Source: Mucilaginibacter conchicola
GTDB lineage: Bacteria > Bacteroidota > Bacteroidia > Sphingobacteriales > Sphingobacteriaceae
Direction: 5' to 3'
Length of the DNA: 64,000 nucleotides
NCBI RefSeq assembly: GCF_003432115.1
Contig: NZ_QWDC01000001.1
Coordinates: 2,070,356-2,134,355 of the forward strand
Notes under the pieces: generated by a model
Told to the model about the DNA's origin: nothing
What the model saw: the letters and a program-made list of their open reading frames with translations, nothing else
Databases searched by the model: none
Shown: positions 41,333 through 50,082 of the stretch, one piece after another
Layout: each line of letters opens with the position of its first letter
Position numbering within the stretch: position 1 is the first letter of the stretch
Translations under genes and position numbers: made by a program

Positions 41333-42454
41333 TTATGTGGTAATGGTTAAATAATTACCCTGTAATATGGTAGCAATGGGCTCAAACTGAGCATTAAAGA
41401 TGATGAGATCAGCATCAAAACCGGCACGTATGCTACCTTTAGTTTCTTTTTTTGCTAACTGCGCCGGATACAACGAAGCCATATTTACAGCCTCGGCCAG
41501 ACCTATGCCTGCTTTTTCAACGCAGTTTTGCACCGCCTTCAGCATGGTTAAGCTCGAGCCGGATAAAGTACCATCGGGCATTACATATTTGTCGCCTTCA
41601 AGGCGGTGCTGGTAGGCACCTTCTGTTGCTGCGGTAACTGCATCAGTTATCAGGAATAACTTATCGCCCAGTTCGCGTTTAGCAAGGCGAATCATCGGCC
41701 AGTCCACATGGTTACCATCGGCTACAATACTGGTGTACGGGCGTTCCTCAAATATGGCGGGGATGTAACCCGGTTCGCGGTGGTGCATCTGTGGCATGGC
41801 GTTAAATAAATGCGTTACGGCGGGGATGGGTTTATTTAAAAACCCCTTGCCTTGCTTATAAGTAGCGTTGCTATGGCCTGATGACAGGATAATGCCCTGC
41901 GCGTGCAGATAATCTATCACTTCCTGATCCTGCAGCTCGGGCGCAATGGTGATCATCGAGATAACACCTTCTGCCCTCTCTATCCAGCTTTTCACTTCGG
42001 CAAGTGTTGCCTTCTTAATGAACTTCTCTGGATGGGCACCTTTCTTAGCGGCATTCAAATAAGGCCCTTCGAGGTGTAAGCCCCAGAAGTTACCGCGGGC
42101 TGTTTCACGATAAGCTTTAGCAGCATCTATCCCCGTTTCAACAATATCATTGGTATTGGTGCCTATGGTAGCAAAGAAACCGGTAGTGCCTTGGTTTAGC
42201 AGGTCGTCTTCCATGCGTTGCAATGCCGCTACCTCGGGCTTGCCGGCAAAAAGTTTACCGCCGCTGCCATAGATCTGCAGGTCGATAAAACCTGGTGCCA
42301 GGTAAGCGCCGTTCAGGTCTTTCTTGTCAGCATCAGCAGGGATGTTATTTTCATCAACTATGGCCTTTATAGACCGGTCTTCAATTAAAACGGCTTTGCC
42401 TGCGGCGATGGTGCCGTTGGTGATGAGTTTGAGATTGTGAAGTGCTGTTATCAT
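41333..42454 (-). CDS. nagA: N-acetylglucosamine-6-phosphate deacetylase
   Basis: Converts GlcNAc-6-P to GlcN-6-P in amino-sugar recycling. The 373-residue protein shows YLAPGFIDLQIYGSGGKLF, GLHLEGPYLN, ISMITIAPE, SSGHSNATY, THLFNAMPQMHHREPG, SIVADGNHVDWPM, ITDAVTAATEG and the final LIIFNAQFEP, as in the NagA amidohydrolase family. It starts at the ATG at 42454 (MITALHNLKLITNG), not at an upstream in-frame ATG whose extra 17 residues are out of family. It lies between the tsf terminator and pyrH. Confidence 0.94.
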   Translation of the reverse strand: MITALHNLKLITNGTIAAGKAVLIEDRSIKAIVDENNIPADADKKDLNGAYLAPGFIDLQIYGSGGKLFAGKPEVAALQRMEDDLLNQGTTGFFATIGTNTNDIVETGIDAAKAYRETARGNFWGLHLEGPYLNAAKKGAHPEKFIKKATLAEVKSWIERAEGVISMITIAPELQDQEVIDYLHAQGIILSSGHSNATYKQGKGFLNKPIPAVTHLFNAMPQMHHREPGYIPAIFEERPYTSIVADGNHVDWPMIRLAKRELGDKLFLITDAVTAATEGAYQHRLEGDKYVMPDGTLSGSSLTMLKAVQNCVEKAGIGLAEAVNMASLYPAQLAKKETKGSIRAGFDADLIIFNAQFEPIATILQGNYLTITT

Positions 42455-42550
42455 AGTGTCCCCGTTTATGATTGCGCAATTGTTATTTCGTACAAAAAGA
42501 CGCAAAGTATTGCGTCTCTATAAACCCTTAAAAATATAAGAGCAAAAAAA

Positions 42551-42576
42551 ATCCCCCTCGTTAAAACGAGGGGGAT
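42551..42576 (-). terminator. tsf terminator
   Basis: ATCCCCCTCGTT / AACGAGGGGGAT stem with a T-tract on the minus strand, 7 bases after the tsf stop. Confidence 0.9.
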
Positions 42577-42583
42577 AATATGA

Positions 42584-43435
42584 TTAAGCTCCTAAAGCAA
42601 CTCGCTTAAATGCGGTAACGGTAAGGCCTTTTTCAACAGTATCAAGGAACTGGCTAACATTCTTAGAAGAATCTTTAACAAACTCCTGGTTTAATAAAGT
42701 TGAGTCTTTGTAGAATTTGTTCAGTTTACCTGCAGCAATTTTCTCAACCATTTCTTCTGGTTTACCTTCTGCACGGATCTGATCTTTAGCGATAGCTAAC
42801 TCACGCTCAATAGTAGTTGAGTCAACACCATCTTTATCAACAGCAACAGGGCTCATTGCAGCAATTTGCATTGCAACATCTTTACCGGCTTCGTCAACAC
42901 CATTAGCATCTTTGTTTAAAGCTACCAATACTGCTAAACGGAAGTTACCGTGGATATAAGCAACAACTTTTTCGCCTTCAAGAACTTCGTATTTAGATAC
43001 GCCGATCTTTTCGCCGATTTTACCTGTTTTGTCAACAGTAGCATCGCCAATTTTAACACGTGAGTTCTCAACGTCAATTTCAAGAGCGTTAAGTTCTTCA
43101 AGAGTTTTAGGGTTAGCTTGTACAGCAGCGTTAGCGATCTCGTTACCAAAAGCAACGAACTCAGCGTTTTTAGCTACGAAGTCGGTTTCGCAGTTAAGCT
43201 CGATGATCACACCACGTTTGCCATCTTCTGAAGTACGTGCAATAACAACACCCTCGTTTGATTCACGATCCTGGCGGCTTGCAGCAACTTTAGCGCCTTT
43301 TTTTCTTAAGTAATCAATTGCAGCTTCAAAATCACCGTTGGTTTCAGTTAAAGCTTTTTTGCAATCCATCATACCCGCACCAGTTTGCTGGCGCAGTTTA
43401 TTTACGTCTGATGCAGAAATTTGTACTGTAGACAT
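42584..43435 (-). CDS. tsf: elongation factor Ts
   Basis: Nucleotide-exchange factor for EF-Tu. The 283-residue product has an N-terminal UBA-like block (VNKLRQQTGAGMMDCKKALTETNGDFEAAIDYLRKKGA), the core EF-Ts domain (NCETDFVAKNAEFVAFGNEI), and a C-terminal coiled region (SQFLDTVEKGLTVTAFKRVALG). It follows rpsB on the same strand after 92 bases that hold a hairpin. Confidence 0.96.
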   Translation of the reverse strand: MSTVQISASDVNKLRQQTGAGMMDCKKALTETNGDFEAAIDYLRKKGAKVAASRQDRESNEGVVIARTSEDGKRGVIIELNCETDFVAKNAEFVAFGNEIANAAVQANPKTLEELNALEIDVENSRVKIGDATVDKTGKIGEKIGVSKYEVLEGEKVVAYIHGNFRLAVLVALNKDANGVDEAGKDVAMQIAAMSPVAVDKDGVDSTTIERELAIAKDQIRAEGKPEEMVEKIAAGKLNKFYKDSTLLNQEFVKDSSKNVSQFLDTVEKGLTVTAFKRVALGA

Positions 43436-43459
43436 TGTTTTTATGTTAAATGTTGTAAA

Positions 43460-43515
43460 GTTGAAAGGTTACAAGGTTGAAACATTAAAACATTCCAACC
43501 TTGCAACCTTCCAAC
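43460..43515. repeat. hairpin in rpsB-tsf spacer
   Basis: Arms GTTGAAAGGTT-CAAGGTTG and CAACCTTG-AACCTTCCAAC fold into a long stem with two mismatches, between rpsB and tsf. It may set the rpsB to tsf ratio or be a degenerate repeat. Confidence 0.55.
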
Positions 43516-43527
43516 TTCAAAATAATA

Positions 43528-44364
43528 TTACTCTTCTGTAGATTCAGCAGTTGGAGTACCAGCCTCAGCTTCTTCGGCTACTCTTTTTGCGCCACGGCCA
43601 CCTGAAGTAGTTTCAGGAGCGTCAGCTTTCGCTTTAGCAGCAGCTGCTTCTTTTTCAGTTTCGTCTTCTTTCTCGCGTTTGCGCTCATCTAAACCTTCTT
43701 CGATAGCTTTGATGATAATGCCGGTGATCAATGAAATTGATTTTGTAGCGTCATCGTTAGCCGGGATAGGGAAGTCGATGTTAGATGGGTCAGAGTTAGT
43801 ATCAACCATCGCAAAAGTTGGGATGTTAAGCTTTAAAGCTTCAGATACTGCAATGTGCTCTTTCTTAACGTCGATCAAAAATAATGCTGCAGGTAAACGG
43901 TTCAAATCAGCAATACCACCCAAAAGGGCTTCTAATTTGATACGCTCACGCTGTATCATCAAACGCTCTTTTTTAGAAAGGATAGCGTAAGTACCGTCTT
44001 TAGTCAATTTATCGATGTTTGACATCTTTTTGATCGACTTACGTACGGTTGCAAAGTTAGTTAACATACCACCTAACCAACGTTCGGTTACGAACGGCAT
44101 GTTTACGCTTTTTGCTTGCTCGGCAACAATATCCTTAGCTTGTTTTTTTGTAGCTACGAATAATACTTTGCGGCCTGATTTTACTATTTGTTTGATAGCA
44201 GCAGCGGCTTCTTCAACCTTTGCTAATGTTTTATTTAAATCGATAATGTGGATACCGTTGCGCTCCATGAAAATGTACTGAGACATTTTCGGATCCCATT
44301 TGCGGGTAAGGTGACCAAAGTGTACACCTGCATCCAGTAAGTCCTGATATGTTGTTCTTGCCAT
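43528..44364 (-). CDS. rpsB: 30S ribosomal protein S2
   Basis: A 278-residue ribosomal protein starting MARTTYQDLLDAGVHFGHLTRKWDPKMSQYIF with SRKVLFVATKKQAKDI and ERWLGGMLTNF, and a longer acidic/Ala-Lys-rich C-terminal extension from about residue 230 typical of Bacteroidota S2. Its RBS is an unusually strong AAAGGAGGACAC for this phylum. It sits in the rplM-rpsI-rpsB-tsf operon, 21 bases after rpsI. Confidence 0.97.
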   Translation of the reverse strand: MARTTYQDLLDAGVHFGHLTRKWDPKMSQYIFMERNGIHIIDLNKTLAKVEEAAAAIKQIVKSGRKVLFVATKKQAKDIVAEQAKSVNMPFVTERWLGGMLTNFATVRKSIKKMSNIDKLTKDGTYAILSKKERLMIQRERIKLEALLGGIADLNRLPAALFLIDVKKEHIAVSEALKLNIPTFAMVDTNSDPSNIDFPIPANDDATKSISLITGIIIKAIEEGLDERKREKEDETEKEAAAAKAKADAPETTSGGRGAKRVAEEAEAGTPTAESTEE

Positions 44365-44385
44365 TGTTTGTGTCCTCCTTTGATA

Positions 44386-44772
44386 TTAACGTTTACTGAA
44401 TTGGAATCTTCTACGAGCTTTTCTACGACCTGGTTTTTTACGCTCAACCATACGGTCATCACGTGTCATTAAACCTTTAGCACGCAGAGCTGGTTTTTTC
44501 TCAGCATCCAGTTCAACAATGGCTTTAGCGATAGCTAAACGAACGGCTTCTGCCTGTCCTTTTACACCACCACCTGCTACGTTTACTAATACATCATATT
44601 TACCAGTTGAGCCAGAAACTTCTGTAGACTGGGTAACAATGTATTGTAAAGGCAAAGTAGGGAAGTATTCTTTGTAATCTTTACCGTTAACGGTAATAGC
44701 ACCATTGCCTTCGCTTAAGTAGATGCGGGCAACAGCTGTTTTTCTTCTGCCTGAAGTGTTAGTTGTTGGCAT
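44386..44772 (-). CDS. rpsI: 30S ribosomal protein S9
   Basis: A 128-residue S9 with TSGRRKTAVARIYLSEG, KGQAEAVRLAIAKA, LRAKGLMTRDDRMVERKKPGRRKARRRFQFSKR. The final FSKR tail is the tRNA-contacting end of S9. Its start has an AAGGAG RBS. It lies between rplM and rpsB, 29 bases after rplM. Confidence 0.97.
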   Translation of the reverse strand: MPTTNTSGRRKTAVARIYLSEGNGAITVNGKDYKEYFPTLPLQYIVTQSTEVSGSTGKYDVLVNVAGGGVKGQAEAVRLAIAKAIVELDAEKKPALRAKGLMTRDDRMVERKKPGRRKARRRFQFSKR

Positions 44773-44801
44773 TGTGTTTTTTCTCCTTTAAAAATAAAAA
44801 G

Positions 44802-45239
44802 TTAAACGGTTTTAGGATTTTGAGCTGCGTGTGGATGCTCGGCACCAGCGTAAACATGCAGGTTGCCATAGATAGCACGGCCCAAACGGTTTTTAGGTAA
44901 CATACCACGAACCGCTTTTTCAATTACGCGCTCTGGATGTTTTGCCATTAACTCCTTAGGAGAAATGAAACGCTGACCACCTGGATAACCAGTGTAAGAA
45001 ACATATTGCTTGGTAGCAAATTTGTCTCCTGTCAGTCTTACCTTGTCTGCATTAATAACGATAACGTTATCACCGCAGTCTACGTTCGGGGTGAACCCTG
45101 GCTTATGTTTACCTCTGATCATCATAGCGATCTTAGTACACAAGCGCCCCAAAATCTCATTGTTTGCATCAACAACAACCCATTCTTTATTAACGGTTTT
45201 CTTGTTGGCTGAGACAGTTTTGTAACTTAACGTATTCAC
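44802..45239 (-). CDS. rplM: 50S ribosomal protein L13
   Basis: A 145-residue L13: WVVVDANNEILGRLCTKIAMMIRGKHKPGFTPNVDCGDNVIVINADKVRLTG, KHPERVIEKAVRGMLPKNRLGR, LHVYAGAEHPHAAQNP. It is first gene of the rplM-rpsI-rpsB-tsf operon and has a perfect Bacteroidota promoter and a small leader hairpin. In many bacteria L13 autoregulates its own mRNA through the leader. Confidence 0.97.
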   Translation of the reverse strand: MNTLSYKTVSANKKTVNKEWVVVDANNEILGRLCTKIAMMIRGKHKPGFTPNVDCGDNVIVINADKVRLTGDKFATKQYVSYTGYPGGQRFISPKELMAKHPERVIEKAVRGMLPKNRLGRAIYGNLHVYAGAEHPHAAQNPKTV

Positions 45240-45275
45240 TTGCTTTAAATTAAATAATTAAACGTTTTTGTAAAC

Positions 45276-45324
45276 CCCGCATTTTCGGGACTGCAAAGAT
45301 ACGCTTAATTGTTTAATTTACAAA
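45276..45324 (-). promoter_or_regulatory. consensus rplM operon promoter with leader hairpin
   Basis: On the minus strand TTTG (complement of 45321-45324), exactly 19 bases, and TATCTTTG (complement of 45294-45301) match the consensus in every position. The roughly 45-base leader starts with a small CCCG / CGGG hairpin (45276-45289). Confidence 0.75.
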
Positions 45325-45409
45325 TGTTTTAAAGGTTTTATGAAATGAGTAAAACAGGATGATATTATATTGAAAGGATGTGATGTATTTGCATGCTCTC
45401 TGTAAGGCA

Positions 45410-46513
45410 TTAATTGCTTCGCCAACGGTACTCTGCCGGAATAATAACCTTTTCTTCAAGCGTATTATCAATATTAAGGGTAAAAAATAATGGCTGGGCG
45501 TTCCCGTTTTGCGAACCCGCTTTCCATGTTTTTATCTGCCTGATGTAATTGTTAATGTGCTGCTCCATTTTCACATCATCTATGGATGAGTAAACAATAA
45601 CGTCTTTAACTTTTTTTAGGCCATCAAAAGTTATCCCAACCATAACCCACTGCTTTTTCTCTGTAGAATACGCTTCTATATCTTTGATCAGCGGGATATA
45701 AAAACCCTCTTTAAGTGATTTAGGCCCTACTGTTGGAACGGTGTAAGGGCTTCCGGGGCAAGTTGATATGCCTTCGTCCCACCTTAGCTGCTCCTGCCCG
45801 TAGAATCCCGAAAGTTGGATTTTCGACTGGTCATTGTATACATATCGCGGGCTACCCGGCGGAGCAAAACCATTAGAAAATTTCCCGTCGTTAAAAACCT
45901 CAATAGATAGAATTTTTGATGTAAGCGTGTTCATAAACTTCCATTCCCCGTCCATTTTCCCTTTGGTAACATGGCCGCTTATTGCAAAAGGTGTGGTAGA
46001 TCCCCATTGTTTAAAGGATCCGCGGTATTGTCCTTCGCCATTAACAAGCAATGCTTTACCCTTTTCATCATTATATGACAAGATGGTTGGTACTTCTGCT
46101 TCAAAGTTTAAGACCTTCTCTTCAATGCCATTCTCATAATAATATCGCCATATACCAACACGGGCATCGTTTTCGTATTTCCCGGTTTCCATTGTTTTCC
46201 CGTTAGGATAATAAAACGCCGCTATTCCGTTTAACATACCGTTTAAATAGGAAGCTTTATACAAGAGGTGCCCCTGCAGATCATAATCTTTGAACTCACC
46301 AACCAAACCTATGTTTTGCGGATCGAGTTTGCCTACTCTATAGTAATCCGCACACTGTGAATTATAAATTACACCTGATTTGCTATACCACACCTTAACA
46401 GAATCGGCGCCGTATACTTCTGCTACATCAGCAAACTTAAATGTGTTGGGCATATCCTGTGCAATTACACCTTGCACACTTATGAAGAATAAAAAAACAA
46501 TTAACTTTTTCAA
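45410..46513 (-). CDS. secreted MORN-type (YwqK-like) repeat protein
   Basis: A 367-residue exported protein. A signal peptide (MKKLIVFLFFISVQGVIAQ) is followed by tandem MORN-like units in residues 60-235 with the pattern YxNGxxxG (LNGIAAFYYPNGKTMETGKY, RVGIWRYYYENGIEE, KGKMDGEWKFMNTLT), as in YwqK-type proteins. The C-terminal 110 residues (VMVGITFDGLKKVKDVIVYSSIDD) resemble a TonB C-terminal-like strand-helix-strand. No enzymatic motif is visible. It is a single-gene unit. Confidence 0.75.
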   Translation of the reverse strand: MKKLIVFLFFISVQGVIAQDMPNTFKFADVAEVYGADSVKVWYSKSGVIYNSQCADYYRVGKLDPQNIGLVGEFKDYDLQGHLLYKASYLNGMLNGIAAFYYPNGKTMETGKYENDARVGIWRYYYENGIEEKVLNFEAEVPTILSYNDEKGKALLVNGEGQYRGSFKQWGSTTPFAISGHVTKGKMDGEWKFMNTLTSKILSIEVFNDGKFSNGFAPPGSPRYVYNDQSKIQLSGFYGQEQLRWDEGISTCPGSPYTVPTVGPKSLKEGFYIPLIKDIEAYSTEKKQWVMVGITFDGLKKVKDVIVYSSIDDVKMEQHINNYIRQIKTWKAGSQNGNAQPLFFTLNIDNTLEEKVIIPAEYRWRSN

Positions 46514-46537
46514 AATCTTTATTTGAAGCTAAATATA

Positions 46538-47563
46538 TTAAATATTTCGCTTCTCCACCCTATCATAAAACCCGCCGAACGAATTCATTTTCACGGCATC
46601 CTCATTAAAGAAATCGCCGGGGAAGCCTAACTCTATTTTGCTGGCTTCATCAAGCTTGGCGATGTGCTCTGGTGATAGTGTTACATCAACGGTTTTCAAG
46701 TTATCTTTTAGCTGATCTACTTTAGTAGCGCCTACGATTGGAATGCACTGGAAACCTTTACTCATTGTCCATTGCAGGGCAACGTGGCTTTCTGATACGC
46801 CAAGCTCCCCGGCAATTTCCATTACTACACGGGTAATCTGCTCAGCCTTTTCGTTCAAACGTTTGCTTTCCGGTTTGATGCGCCCCTTTTCGCCTTTGAG
46901 GTATTTACCGGTGAGTGCGCCGCCTGCAAGTGGTGCCCAAGGCGTAACCGTCATACCGAAGTGTTTGGCCATCGGGATCAGCTCTCGCTCGGCGGTGCGG
47001 GCAAGCAGGCTATATTCCACCTGCAATGCAATAAACTGACTCCAGCCCATTAACTCGGCAAGGGTATTGCCTTTGGCTACTACCCAGGCGGGTGTATCGC
47101 TTATGGCGGCGTAATTGACCTTACCCTGTCGAATCAGATCGTCCATACCGCGGAGCACTTCATCAATTGGGGTGATATCATCCCAGATGTGCAGGTAAAG
47201 CACGTCCATGAAATCTGTTTTTAAGCGTTTCAAACTTTCCTCAACGCTGCGCATCATGTTTTTGCGACTGTTCCCGCTGGCATTAACATTGGTCTGGTTA
47301 TCTTTCAGGGTATATTTTGTAGCTACTACAAAATGATCGCGGTCATGATTGCTCAGGTAATCGCCGATGATCTTTTCGCTGGTGCCCAGTTTGTAGATGT
47401 TGGCCGTATCCAGGAAATTGCCACCAGCTTCAGCGTATGCATCCATAATTTTGAAACTGGTATCGGCATCAGCGCCCCAGCCGGCCTCGGTGCCAAAGCC
47501 CATGGTGCCTAAACAAAGTTCGGATACTTTAAGGCCCGAGCGGCCCAGCAATTTGTATTTCAT
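46538..47563 (-). CDS. aldo/keto reductase
   Basis: A 341-residue NADPH-dependent TIM-barrel oxidoreductase. The tetrad is visible: Asp in DTANIY, Tyr in NIYKLG, Lys in VATKYTLKDN, and His in LYLHIWDD. The cofactor block GATKVDQLKDNLKTV is at the C-terminus. I start at the ATG at 47563 (MKYKLLGRSGLKVSELCLG); the longer frame adds an 11-residue non-conserved head. The substrate is unknown; it belongs to the YajO/YdjG-like AKR group. Confidence 0.93.
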   Translation of the reverse strand: MKYKLLGRSGLKVSELCLGTMGFGTEAGWGADADTSFKIMDAYAEAGGNFLDTANIYKLGTSEKIIGDYLSNHDRDHFVVATKYTLKDNQTNVNASGNSRKNMMRSVEESLKRLKTDFMDVLYLHIWDDITPIDEVLRGMDDLIRQGKVNYAAISDTPAWVVAKGNTLAELMGWSQFIALQVEYSLLARTAERELIPMAKHFGMTVTPWAPLAGGALTGKYLKGEKGRIKPESKRLNEKAEQITRVVMEIAGELGVSESHVALQWTMSKGFQCIPIVGATKVDQLKDNLKTVDVTLSPEHIAKLDEASKIELGFPGDFFNEDAVKMNSFGGFYDRVEKRNI

Positions 47564-47678
47564 AGCGTGTTTTTTTATAGTAAACGGGTAAGGCAAAGCT
47601 GCTGTTTTAAAACTTTAAATAAAAGCCGGGTTTAAACAAACCAAACAGCCATTTGTAATTATATTAAACACGCAAGCC

Positions 47679-48005
47679 ATGAAGACCATCACCCTGCATA
47701 AACCTATAGAAGTTGAAAAGCTGTACAACCATATTAAAGACCAGTTGAACCCGCTGTTTCATAAACAGCGACAAAGCGATATCAACTTTACGGTGGAGAA
47801 TACCCCGGAAGGTATAGTGATCACTCAGCCTGAGTTATATGATGGCGCCCTGTTCACCATTGCCGTGCAGGACGATGAACTATGGATAACCCGCAACGAG
47901 CATTACGTTGATGACGTAAACTCAGTCACTATCGAGTCTATCCTCAACCTTATTTTTGAAGATCTATCGGGCAATTTGGGAACGGATCTGGTTGAGGAAG
48001 GCTGA
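47679..48005 (+). CDS. conserved-looking hypothetical protein
   Basis: A 108-residue soluble protein, acidic overall, starting MKTITLHKPIEVEKLYNHIK with alternating beta strands (INFTVENTPEGIVITQPE, LFTIAVQDDELWITRNEH) and an acidic C-terminus. No known motif. It lies 34 bases before the MscS gene on the same strand and could be co-transcribed with it. Function unknown. Confidence 0.65.
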   Translation: MKTITLHKPIEVEKLYNHIKDQLNPLFHKQRQSDINFTVENTPEGIVITQPELYDGALFTIAVQDDELWITRNEHYVDDVNSVTIESILNLIFEDLSGNLGTDLVEEG

Positions 48006-48038
48006 TATCCTGAATAATTTGTAGCTTAGATAAAGCCC

Positions 48039-49652
48039 ATGCGTAAAGTTTTCCTCTTTCTGTTTTTTGCTTCTTTACTGTATTTAACTGCGGCCGGTCA
48101 GCAGGTTGTTAAATCGGCTGGCATACCTGTGATTGTTCATAACGATACGTTGTTAAGGGTGTACGCAGGCCAGGGCTTGTTTAATATTAACGAACGCGCC
48201 CAGATAATTACCCAACGCCTCAATAAGATCGTTAGCCGCTTAGATTTTGTTGCCGATTCTATCACTGTAAAAAATGATACTGCCTCTTCGGTTATCACCT
48301 ACAAAACCGATATGATAATGGTGGTGAATGATAAGGACGCCTCGTTCACCGAACTTAACCGGCCGCAACTGGCAGCGCATTATCAGGAAGTATTGAAAAC
48401 CAAATTGGGCGATATTTTTGAGGACACCAATTTTAAACGCCTCACTATAAATATCCTCGAGGCAGTTGCGGTGGTGATATTATTGGTGGTATTGATATGG
48501 GCCATCAACAAAGCCTTCAGGTGGGTAAGGATGCGCACTATAACTGCCTGGGAAAGCAGGCTTAAAAAACTTGCAGCTAAGGGTGCGCCTGTTGGTTATG
48601 CCAACCGCGCGCTTCCGTTTATCAACAGTGCTGTAAAAGCAGTAAGGGTATTTATTATAGTGTTGGTAATATACCTTGCACTGCCTATCCTGTTTTTTAT
48701 TTTCCCATCATCAAAACCGATTGCCACGCAATTGCTAAGCTATATCGTTGACCCGCTAAAGAGCATCGCCTTAGCTTTGGTGCATTACATCCCTAACCTG
48801 TTAACCATAGCCGTAATATTTACCGTTACTTTTTATGTGGTTAAACTGGTGCGATTTATTTCTAAAGAAATAGAAAATGGCGCTTTCACCATCAACGGCT
48901 TTTATCCTGAGTGGGCCATGCCTACCTACAACATCATCAGGATACTGTTATACGCCTTTATGTTTGTGGTGATATGGCCATACCTGCCGGGGTCTGATTC
49001 TAAAGTTTTCCAGGGCGTCACCGTATTTCTGGGGGTGTTATTCTCATTCGGCTCGTCCTCGGCCATATCAAACATGATATCGGGCGTGGTGCTTACTTAT
49101 ATGCGCCCCTTTAAAATTGGCGACCGCGTTAAACTGGGCGATGTTACCGGCGATGTGATAGAGAAGAACGTACTGGTTACCCGTATCCGCACCATTAAAA
49201 ACGAGGATGTTACCATACCCAACGCTACTGTATTGAATGGGCACAGCGTAAATTATTCATCAACAGCAAAAACCTTCGGGCTGATATTAAATACCACCGT
49301 TACCATCGGTTACGATGTACCATGGCAGCAGGTTTATGATATGCTTATCAACGCCGCCGAAAAAACAGAAGGTGTATTAAAAAATCCAAAACCCTTTGTT
49401 TTACAAACAGCCCTTAACGATTTTAATGTAAGCTACCAGATAAATGCCTATACCGATAAACCTAACCAAATGGCCGTTCTTTACTCAAACCTTTATCAAA
49501 ACATCCAGGATACATTTAACGAAGCAGGTATAGAGATCATGTCGCCGCAATACATGGCATTGCGCGATGGTAATCATGTACAGATGCTTCACAATAATTT
49601 GCCTAAAGATTACAAAGCACCGGGCTTCTCTGTTAAAAACGAAAAAGAATAA
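48039..49652 (+). CDS. MscS-family mechanosensitive channel
   Basis: A 537-residue osmotic-release channel protein. A signal-like N-terminus and a periplasmic region (to about residue 140) are followed by four or five TM helices (LEAVAVVILLVVLIWAI; VRVFIIVLVIYLALPILFFIF; LLTIAVIFTVTFYVVKLV; IIRILLYAFMFVVIWPYL; FLGVLFSFGSSSAISNMISGVVLTY), the last being the pore helix, then the MscS beta domain (PFKIGDRVKLGDVTGDVIEKNVLVTRIRT, VTIPNATVLNGHSVNYS). It is longer than E. coli MscS because of the N-terminal part, as in MscK/YnaI-like relatives. Confidence 0.9.
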   Translation: MRKVFLFLFFASLLYLTAAGQQVVKSAGIPVIVHNDTLLRVYAGQGLFNINERAQIITQRLNKIVSRLDFVADSITVKNDTASSVITYKTDMIMVVNDKDASFTELNRPQLAAHYQEVLKTKLGDIFEDTNFKRLTINILEAVAVVILLVVLIWAINKAFRWVRMRTITAWESRLKKLAAKGAPVGYANRALPFINSAVKAVRVFIIVLVIYLALPILFFIFPSSKPIATQLLSYIVDPLKSIALALVHYIPNLLTIAVIFTVTFYVVKLVRFISKEIENGAFTINGFYPEWAMPTYNIIRILLYAFMFVVIWPYLPGSDSKVFQGVTVFLGVLFSFGSSSAISNMISGVVLTYMRPFKIGDRVKLGDVTGDVIEKNVLVTRIRTIKNEDVTIPNATVLNGHSVNYSSTAKTFGLILNTTVTIGYDVPWQQVYDMLINAAEKTEGVLKNPKPFVLQTALNDFNVSYQINAYTDKPNQMAVLYSNLYQNIQDTFNEAGIEIMSPQYMALRDGNHVQMLHNNLPKDYKAPGFSVKNEKE

Positions 49653-49677
49653 CCTGCTTATTAAATATTAAACAGCA

Positions 49678-49947
49678 TTATTTAGCTTCGGTAATTAAAG
49701 CATTGCCCGATGCATCTACCAATACATTGCAATCCTTTACGGAGATATGGTGCTTATATTTCTGAATGGCTTCTATCCAGTCTTTAGAGGTAAAAACAGG
49801 CGCCTGTATATCAACCGACTCTACAATAATTTCTTCACCATCTAATATCAATCGCCAGCAAAAGTTGCAGCCATCGCTCTCGGTGTTAAATCTTACTTGT
49901 GCCAACGTTACGGTTCTGTCAATAGTTTGGATCAGGTCTGTTATCAT
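49678..49947 (-). CDS. small hypothetical protein
   Basis: An 89-residue soluble protein (MITDLIQTIDRTVTLAQVRF, CNFCWRLILDGEEIIVESVDIQAP). The CNFC motif looks like a possible metal or redox site. No family recognised. It converges on the MscS gene, 25 bases between stops, and stands alone with a 135-base gap upstream. Confidence 0.6.
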   Translation of the reverse strand: MITDLIQTIDRTVTLAQVRFNTESDGCNFCWRLILDGEEIIVESVDIQAPVFTSKDWIEAIQKYKHHISVKDCNVLVDASGNALITEAK

Positions 49948-50082
49948 TTCTAAATTATCAGGTCAGTAAAAAACGCGAATGGGTACTCATGCCATCCGTA
50001 TCTTTTAAAAATAGGGATATTTTCATCTCTTTTCTATAACTAATTATTTAGTTATATATTTGATTATACCTCTTCTATTCCT

